Below are positions 33,063-42,386 of a stretch of 48,344 bases of DNA, piece by piece. The notes below the pieces were generated by a model, which saw only the letters and a list, made by a program, of their open reading frames with translations, searched no databases and was not told where the DNA came from. The first letter of the stretch is position 1; every line of letters begins with the position of its first letter. The position numbers and the translations under genes were made by a program. Source of the stretch: Pedobacter sp. (lineage in GTDB: Bacteria > Bacteroidota > Bacteroidia > Sphingobacteriales > Sphingobacteriaceae); the NCBI GenBank assembly GCA_025351765.1, contig JANXVH010000096.1, positions 1 to 48,344 on the forward strand. The letters run 5' to 3'.

Positions 33063-34253
33063 ATGGTTTCATACATATCTGCATCGTACGTATATACAAA
33101 TGCCGGACAGCCCATAAAAAATGGTGTGGTTGGAATTGATGCAGAGGGGACTGTAATGAAGGTGCTGAGCCCGGAGCAAGCCGCCCATATAGAAGCAGAT
33201 CGCATTAAGCATTATGAGGGACTGATTGTTCCCGGCTTTATCAATACGCATTGCCACCTGGAACTTTCCCATTTAAAAGGTGCTATTGATAAACATAAGG
33301 GATTGCCCGCCTTTGTCCAGGATGTAATGGAACTGCGTAATGCAGATGCGTACAAGGATGAATACTTGCAGGACAGCGCCATGCTGAGGGCAGATATAGA
33401 AATGTTTGATTGTGGCATCGTTGCCGTGGGGGATATTTCAAATAGTGCTGTTTCGCGCATGACGAAGCGGGGAAGCCTGATCCATTACCATACCTTTATT
33501 GAGGCTTTGGGTTTTAATCCGGAAACTGCTCATTTAGCGGTTAATCGTGCCTTAGCATTGAAAGAAGAATTTGTGCCATTGCATGCATCTATTGTTCCGC
33601 ATGCACCCTATTCTGTATCTGAAGCACTGTTTAACGAACTGAAGAAAATAGCAGAGGCCGATGATACAATAGTGAGCATCCATAACCAGGAAACTGCAGA
33701 TGAGAATGCTTTTTTTATAGAAAAGGAAGGTGAATTCCTGGAGCTGTATTTTATGCTGGCTCTGGATATTGAGTTTTTTAAACCATCTGGAAAATCCTCT
33801 TTACAAACCATTTTACCTTTACTTTCCAATAGCCAGCCAACCTTACTGGTACACAATACTTTTACTGATGCCGAAGATGCTGCGTTTGCTAAACAAACGC
33901 ACAATAACCTGTACTGGTGCCTATGCCCCAATGCCAATTTGTACATTGAAAACCGGTTGCCGAATGTAAATATGCTAAGGGAAGCCGGACTAAAAATCAC
34001 CCTGGGAACTGATAGTTTGGCGAGTAACGATGCCTTGAGTATTTTCGATGAAATGTTGACGCTACAGGAGCATTTTGACATACCAGTTGAGGAATTGCTA
34101 AAATGGGCTACCTTAAATGGGGCTGAGTTTTTGGGTTTAGCCGAACGTTATGGCAGTTTGGAAAAAGGGAAAAGGCCTGGTATTAACCTGCTCGGATTTA
34201 CTGAGGTTGAGGGGAGGATAAAACTAGCTAAGTTCTTCAGGCGTTTATATTGA
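33063..34253 (+). CDS. Amidohydrolase (SsnA/chlorohydrolase-like)
   Basis: A 396-aa metal-dependent hydrolase of the amidohydrolase superfamily. The start of the beta-barrel metal site is NTHCHLELSH (His63, His65). Further ligands are in VPHAPYSV, SIHNQE and GTDSLASND (the conserved Asp). The N-terminal Ile/Val-rich strand region and the C-terminal return (GSLEKGKRPGINLL) match the deaminase-like group (SsnA, guanine or S-adenosylhomocysteine deaminases). The substrate is not determined. It is 2 nt from a decayed nitronate monooxygenase gene. Confidence 0.9.
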   Translation: MVSYISASYVYTNAGQPIKNGVVGIDAEGTVMKVLSPEQAAHIEADRIKHYEGLIVPGFINTHCHLELSHLKGAIDKHKGLPAFVQDVMELRNADAYKDEYLQDSAMLRADIEMFDCGIVAVGDISNSAVSRMTKRGSLIHYHTFIEALGFNPETAHLAVNRALALKEEFVPLHASIVPHAPYSVSEALFNELKKIAEADDTIVSIHNQETADENAFFIEKEGEFLELYFMLALDIEFFKPSGKSSLQTILPLLSNSQPTLLVHNTFTDAEDAAFAKQTHNNLYWCLCPNANLYIENRLPNVNMLREAGLKITLGTDSLASNDALSIFDEMLTLQEHFDIPVEELLKWATLNGAEFLGLAERYGSLEKGKRPGINLLGFTEVEGRIKLAKFFRRLY

Positions 34254-34254
34254 T

Positions 34255-34748
34255 ATGGGAAACAGAATCAGCTCACTTTTTGGCATAACAATGTGCAGGA
34301 TATTATGGACGTAATTGTGCAGGAAGGAGTCAGAATTGTTTTTACATCAGCAGGAAACCCGGCGGTGTGGACGGAATATTTGAAGAAGAACAATGTTACT
34401 TTGGTGCATGTGATTGCATTTAAGAATGGCATCTTAAATGCCATGGAGGGAGATACAAAGCTGCGGATGAAAAAGCTTGAACCGGTAAGGTTGCTCAAAA
34501 ATGATTTTTCGGATGCAGTTGCCTAAGGTGAAGCGGAGGGTGCGAATACGGAAAAGTTGATGAAACTACTGGGTCGTTCTTGCGCAAAATTGGGTATGTT
34601 TGGAGGAGATATGATTGAAGGAGAACTGGAAATTGGTTAGGTTTCGGCAATGTTGAATGAGATTAAACCAGCGGGAAAGATTCTTAATGACATTTGGGAA
34701 GAGTTTATTATAGAAAAGAAAAGGTTTGTGGAAATGGATTTCCAATAG
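34255..34748 (+). pseudogene. Decayed nitronate monooxygenase (2-nitropropane dioxygenase family)
   Basis: Pieces of an FMN-dependent nitronate monooxygenase survive in order. The start reads GNRISSLFGI (from 34255), then comes a large internal deletion with a frameshift. The next piece, QDIMDVIVQEGVRIVFTSAG and the following NPAVWTEYLKKNNVTLVHV, matches family residues of roughly 75-115. A second deletion of about 110 residues joins HVI to AFKNGILNAMEGDTKL, and KKLEPVRLLKN follows. In-frame stops sit at 34524-34526 (TAA) and 34638-34640 (TAG). The end (KLGMFGGDMIEGELEIG, then MLNEIKPAGKILNDIWEEF) is still recognisable. Only about 165 of some 315 codons remain and the FMN-binding core is gone. 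Confidence 0.85.
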
Positions 34749-34778
34749 TTTTGTGTTTTAGAAATACAGCATTAAAAA

Positions 34779-35057
34779 ATGAGTAAGATACATTTAGATA
34801 TAAGGATAACAGGAAAGGTACAGGCGGTTACTTTTAGGGAGACTACTAAATATGTAGCTGATCAGTTAGGTATCAAAGGTTTGATTAGAAATGAAAAAGA
34901 CGGGTCTGTTTATATTGAAGCAGAAGCGGAACAATGGGAATTGGATTCTTTTATAGAATGGTGCAATGATGGGCCGGACAGGGCGAATGTAGAGCACTGT
35001 GAAGTAACTCCTGGAGAAGTAAAAGATTTTAAGGATTTTGTAATTCTTAAAAAATAA
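34779..35057 (+). CDS. Acylphosphatase
   Basis: A 92-aa enzyme that hydrolyses acyl phosphates such as acetyl phosphate. Catalytic Arg20 (in AVTFRETT) and Asn38 (in LIRNEKDGS) are kept. The usual VQGVGFR signature reads VQAVTFR, a mild deviation around the phosphate-binding loop. It is followed after 2 nt by the flippase gene, so the two are translationally linked. Confidence 0.88.
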   Translation: MSKIHLDIRITGKVQAVTFRETTKYVADQLGIKGLIRNEKDGSVYIEAEAEQWELDSFIEWCNDGPDRANVEHCEVTPGEVKDFKDFVILKK

Positions 35058-35059
35058 GG

Positions 35060-36559
35060 ATGTCAGCCATTAAAAAATTTATGGGACAAACTGCGGTTTA
35101 TGGCATAAGTACTGTATTCTCAAGACTATTTAATTTTATTCTAACACCACTTTTTACTAAGGCATATAATTCTGCGGTTTACGGTATTTTCACCAAAATG
35201 TACGCTTATGCATCCCTAATCAATGCAGTCCTGGCATTTGGAATGGAAAGCACTTTTTTCAGGTATCTAAACAAGCATGAGGACAGGAAGCAGGAGGTAT
35301 ATAACAATTCGTTCATTTGCATCGCTTTTATATCCGGGCTCTTCTTACTGACATCGCTTATATTTTCAAATTATATAGCGGCATACCTGTCCACAGATGC
35401 GCAACATTTTTCAGATTACCAAAAATATGTACAGTATTTTATATGGATACTATTTGTAGATGCCATTTGTGTGATCCCTTTTGCAAAACTCAGGGCAGAA
35501 GGAAAGCCCTTTAGATATAGTTTAATAAAATTTCTAAACATAGGTTGTTTTGTAGGTTTGAACTTGCTATTCATTAAAGTGATCCCAATGGTTATTAAAT
35601 ATGATTGGGTACTAGCAGATTGGTTTTCTAGTTGGTATAGGAGCAAATGGGTAGGATATGTTTTTATGAGCAATCTGGTTGCCAGTATAGTTACTTTTTT
35701 TCTGTTAATCCCCGAGTTTTTGAAATTGCAATTGAAGTTGGACAGAGAATTGCTTGGAAAGATGTTTGGCTATTCTTGGCCTATCCTTGTAGCAAACTTA
35801 TCGTTTATTGTTAACGAAAACCTTGATAAAATTGTGCTGAGTAAGTTATTGCCGGCCGGGATTGCCGACATAGATGTTGGTATATATGGAGCAGTATGTA
35901 AAATAGCGGTATTTCTAAGTATCTTTAATACTGCTTTTAGACTGGGCGCAGAACCTTTCTTTTTTAGCCATGCCAAAAAGGAAAACGCAAAACAAACCTA
36001 TGCTACAATACTGCATTACTTTGTTATTGCGCTTGCATTGCTTTTTGTTGCACTGGTGGCCAATATAGAGGTATTGAAACATTTTATTAGCAGGGATGCA
36101 ACACATGTGGCAGAGTATTGGGTTGGGCTTCCAGCAGTGCCGTATCTATTATTTGGCTATGTATGTTTGGGAATTTATATGAACTTGTCTATCTGGTATA
36201 GATTGTCAGACCAAACTAGATATGGACTTTATATCTCTATTGTTGGAGCTTTTATTACAATTGTACTCAACTTTCTGCTAATCCCTAAATACAGTTATAT
36301 GGGATCAGCCTGGGTGTCAATGCTAGCCTATTTTGTAATGATGGTAATTTCTTACTTTTTAGGGCAAAAGCATTATCCGATCCCCTATGATGTTAAACGA
36401 ATTGGCGCATATCTGGTAACATCTGTAGTTTTAGTAATACTTTCATTTTGGGTATTTAACAGGAACATATACATTGGCAACGCTTTGTTGCTTCTTTTTC
36501 TTGCAGGTGTCGCCTATTTGGAAAAGGACGACCTCATTAAAATTCTAAGAAAGGCATAG
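35060..36559 (+). CDS. Polysaccharide flippase (Wzx/MATE-like)
   Basis: A 499-aa membrane protein with about 14 helices, of the oligosaccharidyl-lipid flippase group. The N-terminal motif is GISTVFSRLFNFILTPLFTK, and VYGIFTKMYAYASLINAVLAFG follows in the second helix region. Two copies of a MATE-type half are suggested by the helix pattern. It should move undecaprenyl-linked sugar units across the inner membrane, although no glycosyltransferase is encoded in the window. It precedes dut by 23 nt. Confidence 0.88.
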   Translation: MSAIKKFMGQTAVYGISTVFSRLFNFILTPLFTKAYNSAVYGIFTKMYAYASLINAVLAFGMESTFFRYLNKHEDRKQEVYNNSFICIAFISGLFLLTSLIFSNYIAAYLSTDAQHFSDYQKYVQYFIWILFVDAICVIPFAKLRAEGKPFRYSLIKFLNIGCFVGLNLLFIKVIPMVIKYDWVLADWFSSWYRSKWVGYVFMSNLVASIVTFFLLIPEFLKLQLKLDRELLGKMFGYSWPILVANLSFIVNENLDKIVLSKLLPAGIADIDVGIYGAVCKIAVFLSIFNTAFRLGAEPFFFSHAKKENAKQTYATILHYFVIALALLFVALVANIEVLKHFISRDATHVAEYWVGLPAVPYLLFGYVCLGIYMNLSIWYRLSDQTRYGLYISIVGAFITIVLNFLLIPKYSYMGSAWVSMLAYFVMMVISYFLGQKHYPIPYDVKRIGAYLVTSVVLVILSFWVFNRNIYIGNALLLLFLAGVAYLEKDDLIKILRKA

Positions 36560-36582
36560 GCTTACAACATATAATTTAACAC

Positions 36583-37014
36583 ATGAATATAAAAATCATA
36601 AACAACTCTACTCACCCGCTGCCGCAATATGAAACTGCTCATGCTGCAGGAATGGATATGCGGGCTTTTATAGAATCTGAGATTACCATTAAACCTTTGC
36701 AACGTGTTTTAGTTCCAACTGGTTTACATATAGAATTACCTGTTGGATACGAAGCACAAATCCGTCCGCGTAGCGGATTAGCTTATAAGCATGGAATTAG
36801 CATTGTTAACTCCCCAGGAACTATCGATGCAGATTATAGAGGAGAGATTAAGGTGCTTCTTGTTAACCTTTCGGATACCGATTTTATAGTAAATGATGGG
36901 GATAGGATTGCGCAGATGGTAATTGCAAAACATGAAACCGTTAGCTGGACTACGGTAGAGGAATTGACTGATACCGCACGCGGTGAAGGGGGATACGGGC
37001 ATACCGGTAAATAG
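36583..37014 (+). CDS. dut: dUTP diphosphatase
   Basis: A 143-aa trimeric dUTPase that hydrolyses dUTP to dUMP, protecting DNA from uracil and supplying dTMP synthesis. All five motifs are present: [39 protein letters not shown] and the C-terminal [10 protein letters not shown]. It is 7 nt before the secreted TPR gene, in a run of same-strand genes. Confidence 0.96.
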   Translation: MNIKIINNSTHPLPQYETAHAAGMDMRAFIESEITIKPLQRVLVPTGLHIELPVGYEAQIRPRSGLAYKHGISIVNSPGTIDADYRGEIKVLLVNLSDTDFIVNDGDRIAQMVIAKHETVSWTTVEELTDTARGEGGYGHTGK

Positions 37015-37021
37015 TTGAATA

Positions 37022-38230
37022 ATGAAGGCTAAATGGTTTTTGCTTCTTGGATTATCATATAGCGGCTCGCTGTGGGCGCAGGTGTCTCGAGTTACGGCTA
37101 TTGATACCACAATGGTAAAAGGTTTGTTTTTTGCAGGCCTTCAGGATAAATTGAGCGAAAATTACAGCAAGGCCGCCGAGAGTTTTAATAGAATTCTTAC
37201 CATCGACCCGAATAATGCTGCCGTTTATTTCGAGTTGGCGACAGTTAATTACCGGCAAAACAAAATGCCAGAGGCAGAAGTAGCAATCAAAAAGGCCACA
37301 GAAATAGATGCGTCTAATATTTGGTACTGGAAATTTTTGGTTGAGATGTATAAACGTAAAGGGGATATGAATGCTCTTGTGGGCACTTTTAACCAACTGA
37401 TTAGCTTGGATCCAAACAACGACTCCTACTACTTTGACCGTTCTAACGCATTCTTGCTTGCTGGTAAAGTTGAGGAAGCTATTAAAAGTTATGACGAGCT
37501 GGAAGCAAAGTTTGGTTCATCAACAGCGCTTACCAAAGTGCGGCAGAGAATTGTCAATAAAAAGACGGGAGATAACAAGGGATTTGCTGAGCGCAGTGAT
37601 CTGGATGCATTGAAGAAAGCAAAACAAGAGGATCCTGATAATTTTGAATTGGACCTAGCGATAGCTGATGCCTATAAAGCAGAAAAGAAAAACGCTGAGG
37701 CGACGGTTGCACTGCAATCTGCCTTTGCAAACCCAACAATGCCGATAGATCAGAAAGTTAAGATCATCATGATGTTGTTTACAGGCACAACAAATCAACA
37801 GCGAATGAATGATGCTAAAGAGCTAGCGAATATTGCCGTAAAAACGCATCCGGCAGATGCCGCTGTAAGGTGTGTATATGCTGAGGTATTGTATCAGCAA
37901 GGTGAATTGCAGAAAGCACTAACAGAGTTTCAATCTGTATTGAAAATTACCGATCAGCTTTATAAAGCTTGGGAGCAAGTAATGAGCATACAGGTTAAGC
38001 TTGGCTTGTTTAAAGAAGCCATGAAAACCGGTGATGAAGCTTTAGCTATTTATCCAAATCAGGGTATTTTATATTATTATCTGGCTATGGCCTTGAGAGG
38101 AAATGGAAAGTATGGAGACGCGCTGACACAAATTAAATCTGCCTTGCAATTAGACACAGAAAATGCCGTTTATATGGAGTTGTACAAGGAGTTAAACAAG
38201 AAGCTTAATGAGAAGAGAGATATCAAATAA
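37022..38230 (+). CDS. Secreted TPR protein
   Basis: A 402-aa protein with a signal peptide (FLLLGLSYSGSLWAQ) and about eight TPR units. Clear examples are the repeat around SKAAESFNRILTIDPNNAAV (50-69), the next ending IKKATEIDASNIWYW, and QLISLDPNNDSYYFDRSNAF. The C-terminal repeats end near LKSALQLDTENAV in type. It overlaps the following DUF4292 lipoprotein gene by 23 nt, so both are translated together. It is probably a periplasmic scaffold in the envelope cluster that includes DUF4292 and EnvC-like genes. Confidence 0.87.
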   Translation: MKAKWFLLLGLSYSGSLWAQVSRVTAIDTTMVKGLFFAGLQDKLSENYSKAAESFNRILTIDPNNAAVYFELATVNYRQNKMPEAEVAIKKATEIDASNIWYWKFLVEMYKRKGDMNALVGTFNQLISLDPNNDSYYFDRSNAFLLAGKVEEAIKSYDELEAKFGSSTALTKVRQRIVNKKTGDNKGFAERSDLDALKKAKQEDPDNFELDLAIADAYKAEKKNAEATVALQSAFANPTMPIDQKVKIIMMLFTGTTNQQRMNDAKELANIAVKTHPADAAVRCVYAEVLYQQGELQKALTEFQSVLKITDQLYKAWEQVMSIQVKLGLFKEAMKTGDEALAIYPNQGILYYYLAMALRGNGKYGDALTQIKSALQLDTENAVYMELYKELNKKLNEKRDIK

Positions 38231-38993
38231 ATTGCTGCTTGTGCTGTTGATACTTACTGTGGCCGCGTGTAAACCCAAGAAATATCTGGTTAAATCAACC
38301 GTTGCGCCGGTGCCTGTTGCAACAAATAAAAAGGAAGAAAACCTAATGCAGCTTAAGAGTAAAGATGTAAGTTTTAATACGCTGGCCATCAAATCTAAAG
38401 CTATACTGGATTTTGCTGGAAGTAAAAACGGTGTAACTATGAATATCCGAATGGAGCGGGATAAACGCATTTGGGTAAGTATTACTGCTATTATTGGAAT
38501 TGAAGTGGCAAGGGCATTAATTACTCCCGATAGCATTAAGGTTAGGAATAACCTGCAAAGTACTTATCTAAAAAAACCTTTCGACTACGCATATCGCTAC
38601 ACCAGCAGAAATGTAAATTTCAAAATGCTGCAGGCAATTTTTGCAGGAAACACAATTCCGGACTTCATGACTGAGCTTTCTGATATCGATCAGCAAAACG
38701 CTGCATGGGTTATAAAAGGAGAGAATGGAACATTAGCTTTCAGGGTGCTTTTTAATAATTTATTGAAAGTGCAGGAAAATAATCTAAATGACCTTAGTTC
38801 TGGTCAGGCACTTAAAGTCGCCTATGGGACTTATCAACAAGTTAATGACGGATTATTTCCTTCAACTATTAGCATTAATTCTATGGCCGGAGCTAAAAAG
38901 GTGAACATTGAGATGGATTACCAGAAGGTTGACAGGAATGTGCAGCTAGACTTTCCTTTTAGTGTTCCTAAGAATTACGAACTTGTAAACTGA
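38208..38993 (+). CDS. DUF4292 lipoprotein (LolA/LolB-like fold suspected)
   Basis: A 261-aa lipoprotein with lipobox TVAAC (Cys21). The body shows the DUF4292 pattern: FNTLAIKSKAILDFAGSKNG, RIWVSITAIIGIEVARALIT and DSIKVRNNLQSTYLKKPFDY. The family is thought to resemble lipoprotein-carrier folds, which is inference here. The start lies inside the end of the TPR gene (23-nt overlap). The EnvC-like gene follows 19 nt later. Confidence 0.88.
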   Translation: MRREISNKLLLVLLILTVAACKPKKYLVKSTVAPVPVATNKKEENLMQLKSKDVSFNTLAIKSKAILDFAGSKNGVTMNIRMERDKRIWVSITAIIGIEVARALITPDSIKVRNNLQSTYLKKPFDYAYRYTSRNVNFKMLQAIFAGNTIPDFMTELSDIDQQNAAWVIKGENGTLAFRVLFNNLLKVQENNLNDLSSGQALKVAYGTYQQVNDGLFPSTISINSMAGAKKVNIEMDYQKVDRNVQLDFPFSVPKNYELVN

Positions 38994-39012
38994 TTTTTGT
39001 ACTTTTGAACAG

Positions 39013-40269
39013 ATGAAACCACACAAATTATTGCTATTTCTGTTTCTATTATTTTCTGTATCTGCTGCGGTAGCACAAAGCAGTATAGAACTGAAAAGAA
39101 AAAAAGAAGCCCTGCAACGTGAAATTGATCTGCTGCAAAAGAATGCGAATATGGCAGCGAGCAATAAAAAATTGACCTTAAGCCAAATCAATGCGTTGAA
39201 TGCAAAAATCAGGCTGATGCAGAATAAAATTGGGGTAATTAACTCTGAGATGAAGAACCTGGATAACCAGATCTATGAGAATACAAATACCGTACATACT
39301 TTAAAGGATCAGTTGGGTCAGTTGAGAAAAGAGTACGCAAGTATGATCAGATTTGCGCAGCGTAACAAGAATGCCTACGATAAGATGATGTTCATTTTTG
39401 CGGCCAGTGATTTTAACCAGGCTTATAAGCGAATTAAATACCTGCAACAGTTTGGTCAGTATAGAAAAAAGCAGGCAGGTTATATCAATGGGAAAGAAAA
39501 AGACCTTAGCTACAAGATTGTAATACTTGATAAGAACTTAAAAGAGAAAAGTAGTTTGTTGCAAGAGCAGCAGAATGAAAGAAGTAAATTGGGGAAAAGT
39601 AAAAACGAACAAGCGAAGGTGCTTAATCAGTTTAGCAGGGAAGAGAAGCAGTATAAACGTGATATTGCAGCAAGGAGAAAGCTACAGATTGCGATAGATC
39701 GCAGTATTCGTGCGGCGATTAATAGGGAGATTGAGGCTGCGAGAAAAGAAGAAGAAGAGAAAGAGCGGTTGGCAGCTGCCAGAGCTAAAGCAGACAACCT
39801 TCCAACGCCATCAGCCTCTAAAGCAAAAACGAGTGGAGCATACCTTACTGCTACACCAGAATCTGCTAAGCTTTCTGCTGCTTTTGAAAGTAATAGGGGT
39901 GCATTGCCTTGGCCCGTATCAATGGGTTCTATCACCGAAGGTTTTGGAAGGCATATGGAAGGTCAGGCGTCTTACACTAATGATGGGGTAAATATTGAGA
40001 CCTCTGAGAACGCATCAGTAAGAGCTGTGTTTAACGGACAGGTTAGGGCAGTAGATGTTCAACTAGGCCGGTATTATGTATTGATTAAGCACGGGGAATA
40101 TTTTACTGTTTACCAAAATCTTAAATCTGTTAGTGTTGCAAAAGGAGATAACGTGACCACAAAGCAGCCCATAGGTGTTGTAGCCAATTCAGAAGGCACT
40201 CCACAATTGCAGTTTCAGATTAGAAGAGGTGCTGCTGCACAGAATCCTGAAGCATGGATTGCAAAATAA
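39013..40269 (+). CDS. EnvC-like murein hydrolase activator (degenerate LytM)
   Basis: A 418-aa periplasmic protein with a signal peptide (LLLFLFLLFSVSAAVAQ), a long coiled coil (about 22-260, many Lys/Glu heptads), a Pro/Ala linker and a C-terminal LytM/M23 domain (about 300-418). The zinc ligands of active M23 peptidases are missing: the HxGxD motif reads NDGVN, and the HxH motif reads QLQ in PQLQFQIRRG. This is the hallmark of EnvC/NlpD-type activators that switch on cell-wall amidases during division rather than cut peptidoglycan. The neighbouring LysM transglycosylase gene fits a cell-wall theme. Confidence 0.9.
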   Translation: MKPHKLLLFLFLLFSVSAAVAQSSIELKRKKEALQREIDLLQKNANMAASNKKLTLSQINALNAKIRLMQNKIGVINSEMKNLDNQIYENTNTVHTLKDQLGQLRKEYASMIRFAQRNKNAYDKMMFIFAASDFNQAYKRIKYLQQFGQYRKKQAGYINGKEKDLSYKIVILDKNLKEKSSLLQEQQNERSKLGKSKNEQAKVLNQFSREEKQYKRDIAARRKLQIAIDRSIRAAINREIEAARKEEEEKERLAAARAKADNLPTPSASKAKTSGAYLTATPESAKLSAAFESNRGALPWPVSMGSITEGFGRHMEGQASYTNDGVNIETSENASVRAVFNGQVRAVDVQLGRYYVLIKHGEYFTVYQNLKSVSVAKGDNVTTKQPIGVVANSEGTPQLQFQIRRGAAAQNPEAWIAK

Positions 40270-40287
40270 AAGTTATTATTAAATAGT

Positions 40288-40295
40288 TATATTTG
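40288..40295 (+). promoter_or_regulatory. -7 box for the TatA-like genes
   Basis: TATATTTG matches TAnnTTTG, 22 nt before the ATG at 40317 and just after the EnvC-like stop. A TTG lies 26 nt upstream, slightly too far for a standard -33 element. Confidence 0.45.
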
Positions 40296-40316
40296 TGAAC
40301 TTAATATAGATAAGCG

Positions 40317-40691
40317 ATGTATAGTGCGACGTTAGTTGAATTCCTGAACATGGGTGGTTCAGAGATCATGTTGATCCTTGGTGTGGTATTGTTGTTGTTT
40401 GGGGGAAAAAAATTACCTGAGCTTGCCAGGGGATTGGGAAAAGGAATAAGGGATTTTAAAGATGCATCTGAAGGTGTAAAAAGGGAAATCCATCGTAATA
40501 TAAATTCCGTAGGTATTGTAGATGAGATTGATTCAGTAATTAACGATAATAATACAGGTAGCAAGTATCACCCGGATGAAATAGCTACCAGTAATTTAGC
40601 TGTTGCCCATGAAGGTATAAACCTAGAAAAGAAAACAGCCGTTGCTGAACCTGTAAACAATAGAATAGAAACTGATAAAACTAACCTTTAA
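40317..40691 (+). CDS. TatA/B-like translocase protein with long C-terminal tail
   Basis: A 124-aa protein with one N-terminal membrane helix ([20 protein letters not shown], about 15-34) and an amphipathic helix ([16 protein letters not shown]), the TatA/B/E architecture. The tail after residue 50 is long, polar and acidic, more like TatB than TatA. An alternative start at 40347 (MGGSEIM) would remove ten residues. Role: forming the Tat pore for folded proteins. It precedes a shorter paralog by 10 nt. Confidence 0.86.
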   Translation: MYSATLVEFLNMGGSEIMLILGVVLLLFGGKKLPELARGLGKGIRDFKDASEGVKREIHRNINSVGIVDEIDSVINDNNTGSKYHPDEIATSNLAVAHEGINLEKKTAVAEPVNNRIETDKTNL

Positions 40692-40701
40692 CTAAAATAT
40701 C

Positions 40702-40911
40702 ATGTTAAACACAACAATATTAGCCGCTTTAGGTGGCATGGAGATCGCCGTTATCCTAGTTATCGTTCTTTTACTGTTTGGAGGAAAGAAAATTCCTGAA
40801 CTGATGAAAGGATTAGGGAAAGGCATTAAAGAATTCAAAGACGGAAAAGATGGTTTGGACGAGGATGAGCCAATAGACCGCAATCGTACAAATACCAACA
40901 AGCCTTTATAG
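40702..40911 (+). CDS. tatA: TatA/E-like translocase protein
   Basis: A 69-aa single-helix protein: hydrophobic helix [19 protein letters not shown] (16-34), then the amphipathic helix [17 protein letters not shown] and a short acidic tail. The FGGKK hinge and KEFKDG end match TatA. It forms a tandem with the longer paralog; no tatC is present in the window. The DUF1501 protein at 27.6 kb is a likely client. Confidence 0.9.
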   Translation: MLNTTILAALGGMEIAVILVIVLLLFGGKKIPELMKGLGKGIKEFKDGKDGLDEDEPIDRNRTNTNKPL

Positions 40912-40945
40912 GTTTTATCTTTTAATTTAATTGCATTCTTGAAAT

Positions 40946-42370
40946 TTGAAGAAGTATAACTCTCTTAAAGAGATAAAAGCGCTTATAGATAAAAAGGTAC
41001 TTACGCTACCTCAGTTATTAGAATATTATTTCCAGCAAATAGAAGATCATAAACACCTCAATGCATTCAATGAGGTGTTTTTTCTTTCTGCTTCTGCTCA
41101 GGCTACACGCGTTCAGGAAAAAATAGAAATTGGCACCGCCGGTAAATTGGCAGGCATGGTAATTGGCTTGAAGGATAATATTTGTTACAAAGACCACGAA
41201 GTAACCGCATCTTCAAGAATGCTGGAAGGATTTGTTTCGCCGTATTCCGCCACAGTTACTGATAGGCTATTACAGGAAGATGCTGTTATAATAGGCAGGT
41301 TAAATTGTGATGAGTTTGCAATGGGAGGTTCCAATGAAACCTCTTATTACGGGCCTGTAAAAAATGCTGCCGATCCTAATAAGGTAGCAGGTGGATCATC
41401 TGGTGGTTCCGCAGTTGCTGTTCAGGCCGATATGTGCCTTTCTGCACTCGGGACTGACACAGGGGGTTCTGTAAGACAACCCGCAGCCTTTTGCGGATGC
41501 ATTGGTTTTAAACCTACTTATGGACGTATTTCGCGTTATGGTGTTATTGCATACGCATCTTCATTTGATCAGGTTGGAACCATCACCTCTTCAGTTAGCG
41601 ATGCGGCAATATTGCTTGAGATTCTTGCTGGAGCAGATGAATACGATAGCACAGTTTCTCAGCTCGAAGTACCTTCTTATTCCTCGAATTTACATGCTGT
41701 TGGGAAGCGTAAAATTGCAGTGCTGAAAGAAACTCTGGAAAGTGAGGCACTCGATCCAGAGATTAGAGCATCTATACTTGAAGCGATTGAATCATTTAAG
41801 GAACAAGGTCATATTGTAGAATATGTTTCCTTTGATCTTCTGGATTATCTTGTTCCGGCCTATTACGTGCTAACTACTGCCGAGGCTTCTTCTAACTTAT
41901 CGCGTTTTGATGGCGTACATTTCGGTCACCGTAATATGGAAGCTGTAAGTTTAAATGAATTGTACAAGAAATCGCGTGCGGAAGGATTTGGTGAAGAAGT
42001 TAAGAAGAGAATTTTATTGGGCACGTTTGTACTAAGTGCCGGATATTATGATGCTTATTATCAGAAAGCACAGAAAGTGAGGAGGCTAATTAGGGACAAG
42101 ATGGACGTATTGCTTTCGGATTATGATGTGATTATTACTCCAGTAGCGCCAACACCTGCATTTGACATTGGCGACAATATAACAGATCCCCTAGTGATGT
42201 ATTTAGCGGATATATTCACGGTGCTGGCTTCGCTTACCGGAATACCTGCCGTGGCAATACCACTGGGCAATAACACAGACCGTTTACCGTTAAGTATTCA
42301 ATTGATGGCCAAACACTTCGCTGAGGAAGAATTACTTTCACTTTCTCATGCTTTTTTAAAAGAGAACTAA
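40946..42370 (+). CDS. gatA: Glutamyl-tRNA(Gln) amidotransferase subunit A
   Basis: A 474-aa amidase subunit that supplies ammonia from glutamine to convert Glu-tRNA(Gln) to Gln-tRNA(Gln). The Ser-cisSer-Lys triad is Lys76 (GLKDNIC), Ser151 (GGSSGGS) and Ser175 (DTGGSVRQP). The start is a TTG at 40946; no ATG is available near the conserved N-terminus. A perfect 10-bp hairpin with a six-T tail lies in codons 36-46 (see separate entry). It is followed after 16 nt by the transglycosylase gene. Confidence 0.95.
   Translation: MKKYNSLKEIKALIDKKVLTLPQLLEYYFQQIEDHKHLNAFNEVFFLSASAQATRVQEKIEIGTAGKLAGMVIGLKDNICYKDHEVTASSRMLEGFVSPYSATVTDRLLQEDAVIIGRLNCDEFAMGGSNETSYYGPVKNAADPNKVAGGSSGGSAVAVQADMCLSALGTDTGGSVRQPAAFCGCIGFKPTYGRISRYGVIAYASSFDQVGTITSSVSDAAILLEILAGADEYDSTVSQLEVPSYSSNLHAVGKRKIAVLKETLESEALDPEIRASILEAIESFKEQGHIVEYVSFDLLDYLVPAYYVLTTAEASSNLSRFDGVHFGHRNMEAVSLNELYKKSRAEGFGEEVKKRILLGTFVLSAGYYDAYYQKAQKVRRLIRDKMDVLLSDYDVIITPVAPTPAFDIGDNITDPLVMYLADIFTVLASLTGIPAVAIPLGNNTDRLPLSIQLMAKHFAEEELLSLSHAFLKEN
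41051..41083 (+). terminator. Intrinsic-terminator-like hairpin inside gatA
   Basis: AAACACCTCA (41051-41060) pairs perfectly with TGAGGTGTTT (41071-41080) over a 10-nt loop, and six T follow (41078-41083). It has the form of a rho-independent terminator but lies about 105 nt inside the gatA coding region, in the conserved LNAFNEVF segment. It might attenuate transcription when ribosomes lag; chance from codon choice is possible. Confidence 0.5.
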
Positions 42371-42386
42371 AAATTGAACAGTGCCT

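Noticed and set aside
33608..34081. Minus-strand frame of 157 codons inside the amidohydrolase gene
   Set aside because: A shadow frame; the plus strand carries all metal-site motifs.
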